Of a stretch of 64,000 bases of DNA, positions 32,798-42,158 are shown in pieces. The notes beneath the pieces are model-generated. The model had not been told where the DNA came from, did no database searches, and saw nothing but the letters and a program-made list of their open reading frames with translations. How positions within the stretch are numbered: the stretch's first letter is position 1; each line of letters begins with the position of its first letter. The stretch spans positions 994,501-1,058,500 of the forward strand of contig CP168942.1 of assembly GCA_041871065.1 (NCBI GenBank), given 5' to 3'. The position numbers and the translations under genes are program-made. This DNA comes from Weissella confusa (GTDB taxonomy: Bacteria > Bacillota > Bacilli > Lactobacillales > Lactobacillaceae).

Positions 32798-32828
32798 AGG
32801 TTATCCAATCGGGTAGCCTTTTTATTTT
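32798..32828 (+). terminator. Terminator closing the tRNA region
   Basis: AGGTTATCC / GGGTAGCCT pair over 9 bp (with G-U pairs) around a 4-base loop, followed by a T-rich stretch. The rest of 32297-32406 and 32534-32683 is AT-rich with a TTGACA at 32303 but no gene I can support. Confidence 0.7.
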
Positions 32829-32849
32829 GCACTGAAAAGGAGCGACGAC

Positions 32850-33014
32850 ATGCACAAGAACTTAATGGGTAAGTTGATTAAGAGTAACAATGTCAATCGT
32901 GGGGAATACACGTACATTTATGGTGGTAAAGAATTGGTTGATATAGCTACTAACGGTGGTAAGCAATATTCACGCAACACGGCGTTTGATGGTCGATTCG
33001 ATGAGAATGCATAG
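32850..33014 (+). CDS. 54-residue phage protein
   Basis: AAAAGGAG before ATG 32850. Product of 54 residues (HKNLMGKLIKSNNVNRGEYT, then YIYGGKELVDIATNGGKQY). It overlaps the next frame by 14 bases. Unrecognised. Confidence 0.5.
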   Translation: MHKNLMGKLIKSNNVNRGEYTYIYGGKELVDIATNGGKQYSRNTAFDGRFDENA

Positions 33015-33144
33015 GTGTGCAGAGATTTGTTGCCGTGAGTTGATTAAACAAGGTTGGACATATTGCCAGCCACATTATGAAGCACGCATGAAGAAGTATG
33101 TACATGCTAAGCAGGCAACGCGGTGCATACATATTACTAATTAA
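33001..33144 (+). CDS. Small Cys/His-rich protein upstream of HNH gene
   Basis: The frame from ATG 33001 encodes 47 residues with MHRCAEICCRELIKQGWTYC and QPHYEARMKKY, a possible zinc knuckle similar to the N-terminus of the adjacent HNH protein (CRYVSPAGVRCHRL). It may be a partial duplication of that zinc-binding part. Confidence 0.45.
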   Translation: MRMHRCAEICCRELIKQGWTYCQPHYEARMKKYVHAKQATRCIHITN

Positions 33145-33160
33145 GGAAGGAATTAGGTAC

Positions 33161-33700
33161 ATGGCTAAGATGACACGATGCAGATACGTCAGTCCAGCCG
33201 GTGTTAGATGCCACAGATTAGCAGAAGAACCAAACCACTACTGCGCTATGCACATCGAACATGAAGCAGAGTATCAAGCTAAGCGGAAGCAGTGGAACGT
33301 TAAGCACACGTCACAGTACTACCACAAGTACAACAAGACGCAACGTGTACGCAATGATACCAAGCGGGAACAGGATAAGTTCTACCGCACTAAGCAGTGG
33401 ACGAATGGACTAAGACCAGCAGTGCTAGAGCGTGACAACTACCTATGCCAATACTGCAAGGCGAATGGACGGATGACGCCAGGCAAGATAGTTGACCACA
33501 TCATTCCTTATGAGTTCGATCCAAGCAAGCGTGATGACCTAAGCAACCTAGCAACCATCTGTGCTGCATGCCACACTGGCAAGACACGTTGGGAGCAGGA
33601 GTATTACGGTACAGGAGCAGGGAACGAATTGAAGAACGTGGCAGCAGTGCCCGACATTAAGTACTTACCAGATTTTATGGATAGCGCTAAAACGCAATGA
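33161..33700 (+). CDS. HNH homing-type endonuclease of the packaging module
   Basis: From ATG 33161, 179 residues: an N-terminal Cys/His zinc motif, a basic linker, and the HNH core (LERDNYLCQYCKANGRMTPG, KIVDHIIPYEF, LATICAACHTGKT). Phages with cos-type HK97-like packaging carry such an HNH protein immediately before TerS, where it helps the terminase cut cos. GGAAGG box about 10 bases upstream. Confidence 0.88.
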   Translation: MAKMTRCRYVSPAGVRCHRLAEEPNHYCAMHIEHEAEYQAKRKQWNVKHTSQYYHKYNKTQRVRNDTKREQDKFYRTKQWTNGLRPAVLERDNYLCQYCKANGRMTPGKIVDHIIPYEFDPSKRDDLSNLATICAACHTGKTRWEQEYYGTGAGNELKNVAAVPDIKYLPDFMDSAKTQ

Positions 33701-33884
33701 GAGCCGTTTTAAGCGCTTTTTATTTTGTCCGGCATAATTACTCGAACACGTTCTGAAAATTAAATGACCCCGCCCCTGGGTGTCTCAAAAGAAGAGCACA
33801 CACATTACTGTGTTCTTGTAGAAAAGTTTGATTTTGAAAAATTTTTAATAGGGGGGTACCCAGCAATTAAGGAGGTGATGTTAG
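33701..33884 (+). other. Intergenic region likely to contain cos
   Basis: 184 non-coding bases between HNH and terS contain GC blocks in AT-rich DNA (ACCCCGCCCCTGGGTGTC at 33768-33785 and GGGGGGTACCC at 33852-33862). HNH-type phages have cos here. No cut site can be assigned from sequence alone. Confidence 0.4.
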
Positions 33885-34367
33885 GTGCCACGAAAAAGCT
33901 ATGAAAGCGAGTCTGACGCGGTTTTGTCGCTGACACCGCCACATCACTTAGGCAAGATTGCAAGTGCTATGTGGCGTAAAATGGTGCCCGTACTTAATGC
34001 TTCAAACAAGATGGCTCCATTGGATAAGAATTTGGTTGAAATGTACGCAAGTCAATACGAGATTTATCGAAATGCCTATGAAGATATCAAAGAGAATGGT
34101 CAAGTTACCAAAGTTTATAAGACGGTGGTTAACCCAGTGACCGGTGATGTGATTGCTAACGATATGACGGGCTATAAGCGCAACCCAAGCACACAGATTT
34201 ACTCGGATGCCATTAAGCAGTTGAAATCATTAGGTAGTGAGCTTGGTTTATCGCCTGCCAGCCGTGCTGAACTTATGCAATTGAGTTTGGACGACGGAAA
34301 AGACAAACCAAGTGCTACGGAACAACTGCAAGCGCTATTGAATGGAGGTGGTGACGATGAGAGTTGA
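33885..34367 (+). CDS. terS: Terminase small subunit, P27 family
   Basis: 160 residues from a GTG start with GGAGG upstream. Features: LTPPHHLGKIASAMWRKMVP, LVEMYASQYEIYRNAYEDIK and NPSTQIYSDAIKQLKSLGSE, the P27-type pattern. It recognises phage DNA for packaging. It overlaps terL by 11 bases. Confidence 0.9.
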   Translation: MPRKSYESESDAVLSLTPPHHLGKIASAMWRKMVPVLNASNKMAPLDKNLVEMYASQYEIYRNAYEDIKENGQVTKVYKTVVNPVTGDVIANDMTGYKRNPSTQIYSDAIKQLKSLGSELGLSPASRAELMQLSLDDGKDKPSATEQLQALLNGGGDDES

Positions 34368-36088
34368 TCTAACTCAATCACACGACGTTCTAGGTTGGTA
34401 CCAGCAACTACATGGTGATTACGCAGATATCAGAACCAAATACAAGGACGCTGGAACAAAGTACGTATTCAGTGTCCTAGATGGTGATGTTCTGGCTGGC
34501 TACATGATTAAGCTTGCAGCGTTCCGGCATATTCAAGACTTGGTGCGTTCAGAAACAGATGATTCGTTCGATTACCATTACAACGTCAGGGAAGCCAACA
34601 AGATACTTCAATTTGCGAGTGTATTTCCTGATGTTGATACCGGTGAACCAATGCCACTTATGCCGTGGGAAAAGTTTGCGCTAACTCAGTTGGTTGGGTG
34701 GCGTGACCACCTTGGTAACAAACGATATACAACGGCTATTCTGTCAGTTGCGCGCGGACAAGGTAAAACTTATCTAATGGCTATTCTTATGGCCTATGAC
34801 TTCATGATTGAGTCAATTGGATTGTCTAACCAAGACTATCTAGTTGCATCTATCAATTGGAAACAGACTAGTAAATTGTTCGGGTATATTGGAACAGCAC
34901 TTAATAAGATGACGATGGTTGACCCATGGAGATCGTTGGCTACTGAATCAGGATTGAAAGTTCAAAATGACCAGATTGTTATGAAGAATTTCAACAATGT
35001 AATGCGAGCCATTAGTCATGAATCAGGGCAATACGACTCGTTCCACTTCAAGACAGCCGTTTTTGATGAAATTGGTGAAGTTAAGAGTCGTGAAAAGATT
35101 GCCAAGATTACTTCTGGCCAGGTCAAAGTGCCTAACAAGCAATTCATTCAAATTTCGACATCATACCCAGACCCAACGGTGCCGTTTCATGACGACCAAA
35201 AGGCTGGCCAGCAAATCATGGAACAGGACTGGAACCGCGCAAATGACGACAATTTGGTGCTAGTTTGGGCGCAAGATAGCTTGGATGAGACCTTTATGCC
35301 AGAAACTTGGGTGAAATCTAATCCACTGCTCGACTTGGCTGGTCAACGGGAAGTTTTGCTAAAGGGTTTGACAACTGAACGCGATACAAAGATGCTGCAA
35401 GGTGATTTGCCAGCGTTCCAAACCAAAAACATGAACATGTGGCTGGCACAATCAACTGACAGCTTCTTAAACTTGGCTGATGTTGAAAGCGCTGTTGTTC
35501 CAGACTTCGATATACGTGGACGCCAAGTTTACATTGGCTTCGACTACTCAATGATGTCCGATAACACAGCACTTGCGTTTGTTTATCCTTATGTTGATCC
35601 AGAAGGTAATGGACGATGGCACATTGAACAACACTCATTCATACCGTGGCATAAATCTGGTTCTATTGAAGCCAAAGAGAAGCAGGACGGTATCAACTAC
35701 CGTGAAGCTGAACGACTTGGCTATGCCACCATTACTAGCCACGAACAAGGAATGATTAATGACGACGAAGTTTACGGGCGCTGATGTCAAGATTATGGAC
35801 AGGTTTTTTCGGCACCGAGAGGTGCCGGACTCCGAAAAATTTTCAAAACCCGGATTTCAGCCTAAAATGGCGTGATTTCTGGGTGTTTTTGTAGGCGGAA
35901 CAGGGCTCAGCCCTTCCGTCGAGAGAAAACGAGTGGTATAGATTGTGAACCGGCCGGATTTCACAAGTTGTAGCGTGCGGTAAATAAGCCTTCACAAGGC
36001 GAATTTTTGAAATTCACAAGTGACGGCTTATAAACTGTGTCGTACCGGCTGGTGCCGATAATCGAGATTAAGTAAACCAGACATTGGT

Positions 36089-36883
36089 CTAGGCGGCCCG
36101 AAGCCAATCAGTGCGTGAGTTGATGCGACTGTTGTTGTACCAGTTCACATACCACTCGACAGACACCCGGACATCATCAATGGTCCTGTACTCTTCGTGA
36201 TAAATCATTTCGCGCTTGATGAGCGAATGGAAGCTCTCGATACGAGCGTTATCGTAAGGATGCCCCTTACGGGAGTAAGAGTGATTTATTCCAGAGTTTT
36301 GTAATGTTCCTTCGAACAGGCTAGAAGTGTATTGGCTTCCCATGTCGCTGTGAATCATCTTTGGCTTACCGTTGGCTCTTAGAGCCTTAACTACGACGGA
36401 TGTTGCGAATTCCTTGGTCATCTCTGGACTTAGTCCGTATGAGACTACGCGACGCTTTTCTGGGTCATAGACGGTTGCCAGATAAACCCACTCACGATTC
36501 ATCAACTGGATGTATGTAATGTCAGTTGCCAGAACGCCACTCAAATTATCCAACTTCTTCATGAGGTTGGGCTTTTGAGGTGTGTCAGTGGTTGTTGTTG
36601 GCTTCTTGTATGACTTCTTGACCATGCGAGATTTGAGATTGAGCTCATTCATGAGTTCCCAAACCAAACGATCGCCAACATCAGTCTTCAAAATGAAGCG
36701 CAAGAACGCTGCGATACGACGGTAGCCATAGATGCCACGATTGGTGTTATAAACGGCTTTAATTGCCGTTTTCAGAGCATTACGCCGTGTTTCTCGTTGG
36801 CTAGGTTGCCAGTTTTTCCATTGATAATACGTGCTTCGAGCAATGTTCAAAGCCGATAAAACGCTTGTTATGCGGTGTCCCAT
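36089..36883 (-). CDS. IS3-family transposase OrfB (DDE)
   Basis: 264 residues from the first ATG; the frame is open further upstream through LTQNRELGLEIIDRSLA, which belongs to the OrfAB fusion. An N-terminal HTH_21 (NTNRGIYGYRRIAAFL) precedes the rve integrase core with DDE residues in ATDITYIQ, IHSDMGSQYTS and NARIESFHSLIKRE. Intact. Confidence 0.92.
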   Translation of the reverse strand: MGHRITSVLSALNIARSTYYQWKNWQPSQRETRRNALKTAIKAVYNTNRGIYGYRRIAAFLRFILKTDVGDRLVWELMNELNLKSRMVKKSYKKPTTTTDTPQKPNLMKKLDNLSGVLATDITYIQLMNREWVYLATVYDPEKRRVVSYGLSPEMTKEFATSVVVKALRANGKPKMIHSDMGSQYTSSLFEGTLQNSGINHSYSRKGHPYDNARIESFHSLIKREMIYHEEYRTIDDVRVSVEWYVNWYNNSRINSRTDWLRAA

Positions 36884-36930
36884 TGCGAGTGACCGGTCAA
36901 TGATTTCCAGTCCTAACTCGCGATTTTGCG

Positions 36931-37191
36931 TTAATTGTACTTCGAAAGCAACACCGCGGCTCGTTTTAAAATCTCAAGTTCTTCGCGAAGTTTGGCGTTT
37001 TCCTTTTGTAATGCGTTTACATCAGCTTGCGTCCATTTTTCGCCGTCCACTTCGTGGACTGTGTACAATTTGACCCAGTTACGGATTGAATCGGCCGAAG
37101 GCCCGTATTCAGCGGCTAGTTCAGTGTAAGAACGCCCTTGGTTGTGCATCTCGACAAGAGATTGCTTAAATTCTGGTGAATATCGAATCAT
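36931..37191 (-). CDS. IS3-family OrfA, helix-turn-helix and leucine zipper
   Basis: 86 residues: HTH_Tnp_1 (YSPEFKQSLVEMHNQGRSYT, EYGPSADSIRNWVKLY) and a coiled coil (VNALQKENAKLREELEILKR). A TTTAAAA heptamer in the correct phase (plus-strand 36964-36970) allows -1 frameshifting into the orfB frame with no stop between, so the active OrfAB transposase is probably made this way. Confidence 0.9.
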   Translation of the reverse strand: MIRYSPEFKQSLVEMHNQGRSYTELAAEYGPSADSIRNWVKLYTVHEVDGEKWTQADVNALQKENAKLREELEILKRAAVLLSKYN

Positions 37192-37715
37192 ATAAAAAAT
37201 GCTCCTCTGCTATTAGTTTACAGGGCAGAGAAAAATCTGTCCGTAAATCTAGCATAAGAGCAACGCTTGGTTGCTTGATTATGTTGAAGAAAATGACTTG
37301 GACGTGCTGTTCTTTGGTTACGATGCAATGGGAGCCACTAACATGGTGAAGATGCTGGAAAACAATTCAGTGTTCCCACTGCAACCAATTAGGCAGTGTA
37401 CAGGTGAGCTGAAAGACGCCACCAAGTTCTTACAACGCATCTTTGTTGAGAATTCGGTTGACCGATTAGACGACATGACAATGGAAAAGGCGTTGTTGAA
37501 TGCCGTGTTACGTGAAGATAGTGTGGGAATTCAAGTTGATAAGACAAAAGCCACGCTAAAAATTGACGTTGTGGACGCTATTATAGACGCCATGACACAA
37601 GCGATGTATCACTTTGAAGAGTTTGGAATGGTAAATGATGCCACATGGCAAGTTGAACACATGAGTGCACAGCAAGTTGCGGACTGGTTCAACAGCGCAG
37701 AAAGCGGGTTACTTG

Positions 37716-37928
37716 ATGATTACTAAGAAAATTAAAGGCTTTGCACGAGCGATTAGGGCTAGGTTGGACGTTATTTTGTTCAGCTTGGCACTAGTCGCTT
37801 TTGTTTTGACCATGTTTTTAACAATTAATGCATTTTTCGGTGGGATTTCACTGACTATTGCACTTGCTGTTGCCGGATATGGCGTCGTGCTTATCGACAA
37901 TGGCACCAACACTAACAGAAAGGAGTAA
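37716..37928 (+). CDS. Small membrane protein between terL and portal
   Basis: From ATG 37716, 70 residues with two transmembrane helices (VILFSLALVAFVLTMFLTI and LTIALAVAGYGVVLI). It overlaps the end of terL by 11 bases. Small hydrophobic proteins occur here in many Firmicutes siphophages; role unknown. Confidence 0.6.
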   Translation: MITKKIKGFARAIRARLDVILFSLALVAFVLTMFLTINAFFGGISLTIALAVAGYGVVLIDNGTNTNRKE

Positions 37929-37934
37929 AGGAGT

Positions 37935-39098
37935 ATGGCAGTATTCAAGCCACCTAAGATTAGCAACATGTTCGCTGCTAGTTCTGACGGTGGTAGTTTA
38001 GATGACGGCATTGTCAACTTTCTAACTGGTGGTAATTCAGATTACGTGTCTGTGCGTGAAGCAATTCATAACAGTGATTTGTATTCGCTGGTTTCACAAG
38101 TCAGCGGCGACCTTGCAAGCTCACGATTAATTGCGGATGCAACACGTGCACAGGGTATTTTGAATAACCCTGATCCACGAACTAACCCGCACGCATTCTG
38201 GCAGTCATTCTTTGCTCAAATGTTGTTCAACGGTGAAGCGTTTGCTTATCGTTGGCGCAATGCTAACGGACAAGACCAACGTTGGGAACAATTACGGCCT
38301 TCACAAGTTCAACCGTACATCACTGATGACGGTAGCGGGTTGTTATATCAAGTGTCATTCGATGAACCGATGATTGGTACGCAATTCTTTGGTCAGGGTG
38401 ACATTATTCACGTTCGATTGATGAGTACAAACGGTGGTTTGACTGGTATCAGTCCACTCACGGCATTAAGCAACGAATTAAACGTAAAAAGAGAGAGCGA
38501 CAAGCTCACAATTCAAGCGTTGAAGCAGTCGATTAATGCAAACGGTGTGCTGTCTATCAAGGGTGGGGGTTTGCTTGACTGGAAAACCAAGGCATCACGT
38601 TCCAAGCAGTTCATGAGTCAATACACCGCTTCAAATGGCGGTCCAATTGTGCTTGATGATTTGGAAGAGTTTAAGCCGTTAGAAATCAAAAGCAATGTTG
38701 CAGCACTTTTGGGACAGGTCAATTGGACTTCGACCCAAATTGCCAAGGTTTATGGCGTACCAGATAGTTATTTGAACGGTACAGGCGACCAACAATCGTC
38801 ACTTGACCAAATCAAAGGGCTGTACGCAAACGCGCTTAATCGCTTTGTAAGTGCCGTTGTTGGTGAGTTAAACACTAAGCTTTCAGCGAACATCACGGCA
38901 GACATGCGACCAGCTATTGACCCAATGGGTGATGACTATCTTGGTATGTTGGCAAATATTGTTAAGCAAGGTGCACTTGGCCAAAACCAATTTGAATATC
39001 TGGTGCGAAACCAAGGATATTTGCCTGATGATATGCCGGTTGCAATTATGCCTAAGCCAGTATTGAAGGGAGGTGAAAAGGAAGATGAAGAAAATTAA
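37935..39098 (+). CDS. Portal protein, HK97 family
   Basis: 387 residues with the HK97 portal pattern (NSDLYSLVSQVSGDLASSRL, FWQSFFAQMLFNGEAFAYRW, IHVRLMSTNGGLTGISPL, YGVPDSYLNGTGDQQSSLDQ). It forms the dodecameric DNA channel at a capsid vertex. The 3' end overlaps the protease gene by 14 bases. Confidence 0.93.
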   Translation: MAVFKPPKISNMFAASSDGGSLDDGIVNFLTGGNSDYVSVREAIHNSDLYSLVSQVSGDLASSRLIADATRAQGILNNPDPRTNPHAFWQSFFAQMLFNGEAFAYRWRNANGQDQRWEQLRPSQVQPYITDDGSGLLYQVSFDEPMIGTQFFGQGDIIHVRLMSTNGGLTGISPLTALSNELNVKRESDKLTIQALKQSINANGVLSIKGGGLLDWKTKASRSKQFMSQYTASNGGPIVLDDLEEFKPLEIKSNVAALLGQVNWTSTQIAKVYGVPDSYLNGTGDQQSSLDQIKGLYANALNRFVSAVVGELNTKLSANITADMRPAIDPMGDDYLGMLANIVKQGALGQNQFEYLVRNQGYLPDDMPVAIMPKPVLKGGEKEDEEN

Positions 39099-39786
39099 CG
39101 TCAAGGGCGCTGTCATGGATAACGATAGCGCATGGTTTTATGACTACTTTGGCATGGACTATACAAGTCCTAAGTCAGTGGCAGACGTATTGAATGATGG
39201 TGAAGTTGATGATGTTGTGGTGAATATTTCATCACCTGGTGGTGACGTGTTCGCGGCCAGTGAAATCTATTCAGAGTTGAAGGCATATCCAGGCAACGTC
39301 ACGGTCAATGTGCAAGGACTAGCAGCTAGTGCTGCATCTGTAATTGCGATGGCCGGGGACACGGTGAATATGGCTCCAACCGCTCAACTGATGATTCACA
39401 AGGCATCAACTACCCAAGGTGGCAACTCTGATGACATGGACAGTGCATCAGCAATGCTAAACAACACTGATAAGTCAATTGCGAATGCCTATCAACTAAA
39501 GACAGGTAAGTCACAAGCTGATTTGTTGCAAATGATGTCTAACGAAACATGGCTGAATGCACAAGATGCAGTTGATCAGGGGTTCGCAGACAGTATCTTG
39601 TTTGTAGATGAAAATGCGCCACTGGTGACTAATTCACTGGAAGCTGCATTGCCACCTAAGTCAGCCATTAACAAGCTGATGAACATCATAGCTAATGAGA
39701 AGCAAAAAGAAATGAATAACAAGACTGATAGCCAGCCTGTGGACGATTTGAAAGCCCGCAAGTTGGCTATTTTGCTAGACAAATAA
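39085..39786 (+). CDS. Head maturation protease, ClpP-like
   Basis: About 233 residues from ATG 39085 (a GTG 12 bases upstream is an alternative). ClpP-type fold with VVNISSPGGDVFAASEIYSE, the Ser in GLAASAASVIAMAG (about residue 81) and the His in AQLMIHKAS. It processes the capsid and scaffold. The C-terminal tail may act as scaffold. Confidence 0.92.
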   Translation: MKKINVKGAVMDNDSAWFYDYFGMDYTSPKSVADVLNDGEVDDVVVNISSPGGDVFAASEIYSELKAYPGNVTVNVQGLAASAASVIAMAGDTVNMAPTAQLMIHKASTTQGGNSDDMDSASAMLNNTDKSIANAYQLKTGKSQADLLQMMSNETWLNAQDAVDQGFADSILFVDENAPLVTNSLEAALPPKSAINKLMNIIANEKQKEMNNKTDSQPVDDLKARKLAILLDK

Positions 39787-39805
39787 ATTTACGAGGTAAA
39801 AAAAT

Positions 39806-41029
39806 ATGGATATTCAATCATTAAACAACGCATGGGTTGAAGCTGGACAACGATTGTCTGACTTGCAAAACAAGGCGGCTTTGTTGGTAAACGACGACGC
39901 AGCAGACGTTGACGCTATTAACTCAATTAAGAACGACATCGAAGTTGCAAAGGCTAAGCGTGACTTGGCGAAGGACAACTATGATCGTGCCGTTGAAGAC
40001 CAAGCACATGCAGTCTTGAACGACCCAGAGGCTGGCAAGAAGCCATTGAACGACGAAGAGGTCAATATCAAGGACAAGTTTGTTAAGGACTTTGTCGGAA
40101 TGATGAAGAATGACCCAAAGGTGGTCAACTTGGTTTCATCATCAACTGACGAAAATGGAAACGCAATTGGTTTGACGATTCCACAAGACATTGAGACGGC
40201 TATCAACACGTTGAAGCGTCAATATGATTCATTGGAGCAATACGTCAACGTTGAAAAGGTTGGAACGCCTAACGGTTCACGTGTATTTGAGAAGTGGTCG
40301 GACATCACGCCATTGACTAACTTGGATGCAGAAGATGGTGTAATTGCCGACAACGACGACCCTAAGCTATCAACCGTCAAGTACTTGATTAAGCGTTACG
40401 CAGGTATCACGACGGTAACTAACACGTTGTTGAAGGATACGGCAGAAAACATCTTGGCATGGTTGTCATCATGGATTGCGAAGAAGGTTGTTGTTACGCG
40501 TAACAATGCCATCATCGCTGCTATGAACGCAGCACCAACTAAGCCAACATTGGCAACGTTCGATGACATCAAGAAGATGGCGTTGACTGCTGTTGACCCA
40601 ACTATCCGTGCAACGTCATTCTTCATGACTAACACGTCTGGTATTGCTGTTTTGGCAACGGTTAAGGACGCAGACGGACGTTACTTGTTGCAACGTGATG
40701 TTACTCAACCTGAAAACTACATGATTGAGGGTAAGCAAGTAATCGAAATCGCTGACAAGTGGTTGCCTTCAAACAAGGGTGCAATGCCTTTGTACTTTGG
40801 TGACTTGAAGCAAGCTGTGACGTTGTTTGACCGTGAAAATATGTCATTGTTGTCAACCAACATCGGTGGTGGTGCCTTTGAAAAGGACTTGACGAAGCTA
40901 CGTGTTATTGATCGCTTTGATGTTAAGACAACCGATGCCGATGCATTTGTGGCTGGTTCATTCACGGCTATTGCTGACCAACCTGCAAAGACTGTTCAAC
41001 AAGCTGCTGCAGCCGGAACGCAAGCTTAA
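39806..41029 (+). CDS. Major capsid protein, HK97 fold
   Basis: 407 residues: an N-terminal coiled-coil delta domain (about 1-100, probably removed by the protease) and the HK97 core (VNVEKVGTPNGSRVFEKWSD, YAGITTVTNTLLKDTAENIL, YLLQRDVTQPENYMIEGKQV). High use of TTG and TCA codons suggests strong expression. Confidence 0.93.
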   Translation: MDIQSLNNAWVEAGQRLSDLQNKAALLVNDDAADVDAINSIKNDIEVAKAKRDLAKDNYDRAVEDQAHAVLNDPEAGKKPLNDEEVNIKDKFVKDFVGMMKNDPKVVNLVSSSTDENGNAIGLTIPQDIETAINTLKRQYDSLEQYVNVEKVGTPNGSRVFEKWSDITPLTNLDAEDGVIADNDDPKLSTVKYLIKRYAGITTVTNTLLKDTAENILAWLSSWIAKKVVVTRNNAIIAAMNAAPTKPTLATFDDIKKMALTAVDPTIRATSFFMTNTSGIAVLATVKDADGRYLLQRDVTQPENYMIEGKQVIEIADKWLPSNKGAMPLYFGDLKQAVTLFDRENMSLLSTNIGGGAFEKDLTKLRVIDRFDVKTTDADAFVAGSFTAIADQPAKTVQQAAAAGTQA

Positions 41030-41045
41030 TAGGCAGGTGAGTTAA

Positions 41046-41363
41046 ATGACGGTCAATATTGAACAATTCAAGACACTAATGCGCGTTGATTTTGCTGATG
41101 ATGACGCAATTATCAATGGCTACTTGTCTGCAGCTGAAAATTACATCCAGGATGCAATTGGAACGGATGACAATTTCTATGCTCAACCTACTGTTGTTGA
41201 CCGTTACGAAACTGCTGTCTATGCCTATGCTGGCACGTTATACACGTACCGCATCAGTATGACAGAAACTAGAGCCATTGGTATGGATGCTACGGTTAAT
41301 TCTATTGTTGGCCAATTGCGTGGTAAGTATGCAGAATGGGAGGAACAACATGAGGGCAGCTGA
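41046..41363 (+). CDS. Head-tail connector (gp6-like)
   Basis: 105 residues, helical, MTVNIEQFKTLMRVDFADDD and YLSAAENYIQDAIG, the DNA-packaging/head-tail adaptor type 1 pattern. It sits directly after the capsid gene, the standard place. Confidence 0.85.
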   Translation: MTVNIEQFKTLMRVDFADDDAIINGYLSAAENYIQDAIGTDDNFYAQPTVVDRYETAVYAYAGTLYTYRISMTETRAIGMDATVNSIVGQLRGKYAEWEEQHEGS

Positions 41364-41676
41364 GTTCAATCGCAAGGTCGCGTTTGGTACTGTGGAATCT
41401 AAACAGAATGCTAATAATGGTTCTATTCATAAAATTTTTGTGGAACAATTCAGTGTATGGTGTGCACCTAAACTCCGCACGTTGAACCAACAGTATCAAA
41501 TTCAAGGTACAGCACTCGATAACACTAAGGTTATCGTGGTACGCCATAACACTGCTGTGGAAGGTGTCAAGGTTGCTCAAATTGACGGCGTGATGTACGA
41601 CGTTGTGCAATACTCACCAGATGAAAGTAATGCCATTATTGCGTATGACTTCGTAACTCTAAAACGGAGGGCATAG
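41350..41676 (+). CDS. Head closure protein
   Basis: From ATG 41350, 108 residues, beta-rich (AEFNRKVAFGTVESKQNANN, VIVVRHNTAVEGVKVAQIDG), the SPP1 gp16-like adaptor type. Overlaps the previous gene by 14 bases. Confidence 0.8.
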   Translation: MRAAEFNRKVAFGTVESKQNANNGSIHKIFVEQFSVWCAPKLRTLNQQYQIQGTALDNTKVIVVRHNTAVEGVKVAQIDGVMYDVVQYSPDESNAIIAYDFVTLKRRA

Positions 41677-41678
41677 GT

Positions 41679-42158
41679 ATGGCAGAACAATCATTAGAGG
41701 ACATTTTGAACGCCTTTATTGAAGACGCTGAAGCAGTATCAACCAACATGACGGTAGATGATAAGGCTAAGGTTACTAAGGCAGGTGCTGATGTGTTTGC
41801 TAAGGAACTTGAAACAGAGTACAAGGCTAATCACTACCGACACCGCACAACGGGTGAAGACCCACACTTAGCTGATTCAGTTACTACGCAGAGTACCAAT
41901 GTAGACGGCATGAAAAATGGCTCATCAACAGTTGGGTTCTCAAAGGACAAAGCTTACATTGCTAACTTCATCGAGAACGGTACTAAGTTTCCGATGTACA
42001 CCTCAAAAGGTCGCAAGTACAAGCATGGTGGCCAGGTTGCTATTAACGGTGACCATGCAATCGATAACCTGCGTAACGACTCACAGTTGCAGGCTAAGAT
42101 TGTTGAAGCTCAGGCAGAAGTATACAAGCAGATTATCGATAGGAGGAACAATCAATGA
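41679..42158 (+). CDS. HK97 gp10-like head-tail joining protein
   Basis: 159 residues with the gp10 signature (DVFAKELETEYKANHYRHRT, YIANFIENGTKFPMYTSKGR). Overlaps the next gene by 4 bases. Acts in head-to-tail joining. Confidence 0.85.
   Translation: MAEQSLEDILNAFIEDAEAVSTNMTVDDKAKVTKAGADVFAKELETEYKANHYRHRTTGEDPHLADSVTTQSTNVDGMKNGSSTVGFSKDKAYIANFIENGTKFPMYTSKGRKYKHGGQVAINGDHAIDNLRNDSQLQAKIVEAQAEVYKQIIDRRNNQ

Larger units (their letters stand above)
35777..37262 (-). mobile_element. IS3-family (IS150-like) insertion sequence in terL
   Basis: The element is 1486 bp. Imperfect terminal inverted repeats of 26 bp (17 matches, both ending in GGACAG) and a 3-bp direct repeat ACG (35774-35776 and 37263-37265) mark the ends. 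It contains orfA and orfB on the minus strand. The 300 bases after orfB are non-coding and structured, including CGGCACC-GAGA-GGTGCCG at about 35811-35828. Confidence 0.85.
34357..37726 (+). pseudogene. terL: Terminase large subunit, interrupted by IS3-family element
   Basis: 34357-35776 encodes the ATPase part (Walker A VARGQGKT at about residue 131, VFDEIGEVKS) and the start of the nuclease part (YIGFDYSMMSDNTALAF). 37266-37726 encodes the rest (DLDVLFFGYDAMGATNMVKM to the end). Removing the IS and one ACG target copy restores a 626-residue frame reading DDEVYAWLLDYVEEN across the junction. In the present sequence the product stops 3 codons after the junction, so the prophage cannot package DNA unless the element excises precisely. 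Confidence 0.9.

Noticed and set aside
33768..33862. Exact cos cut site
   Set aside because: GC-rich blocks are suggestive, but overhang sequence cannot be derived without particle DNA ends.
35785..37254. IS ends at TG...CA 18 bp outside GGACAG
   Set aside because: These ends give no target duplication. Ends at 35777 and 37262 give a 3-bp ACG duplication and restore the terL frame exactly.
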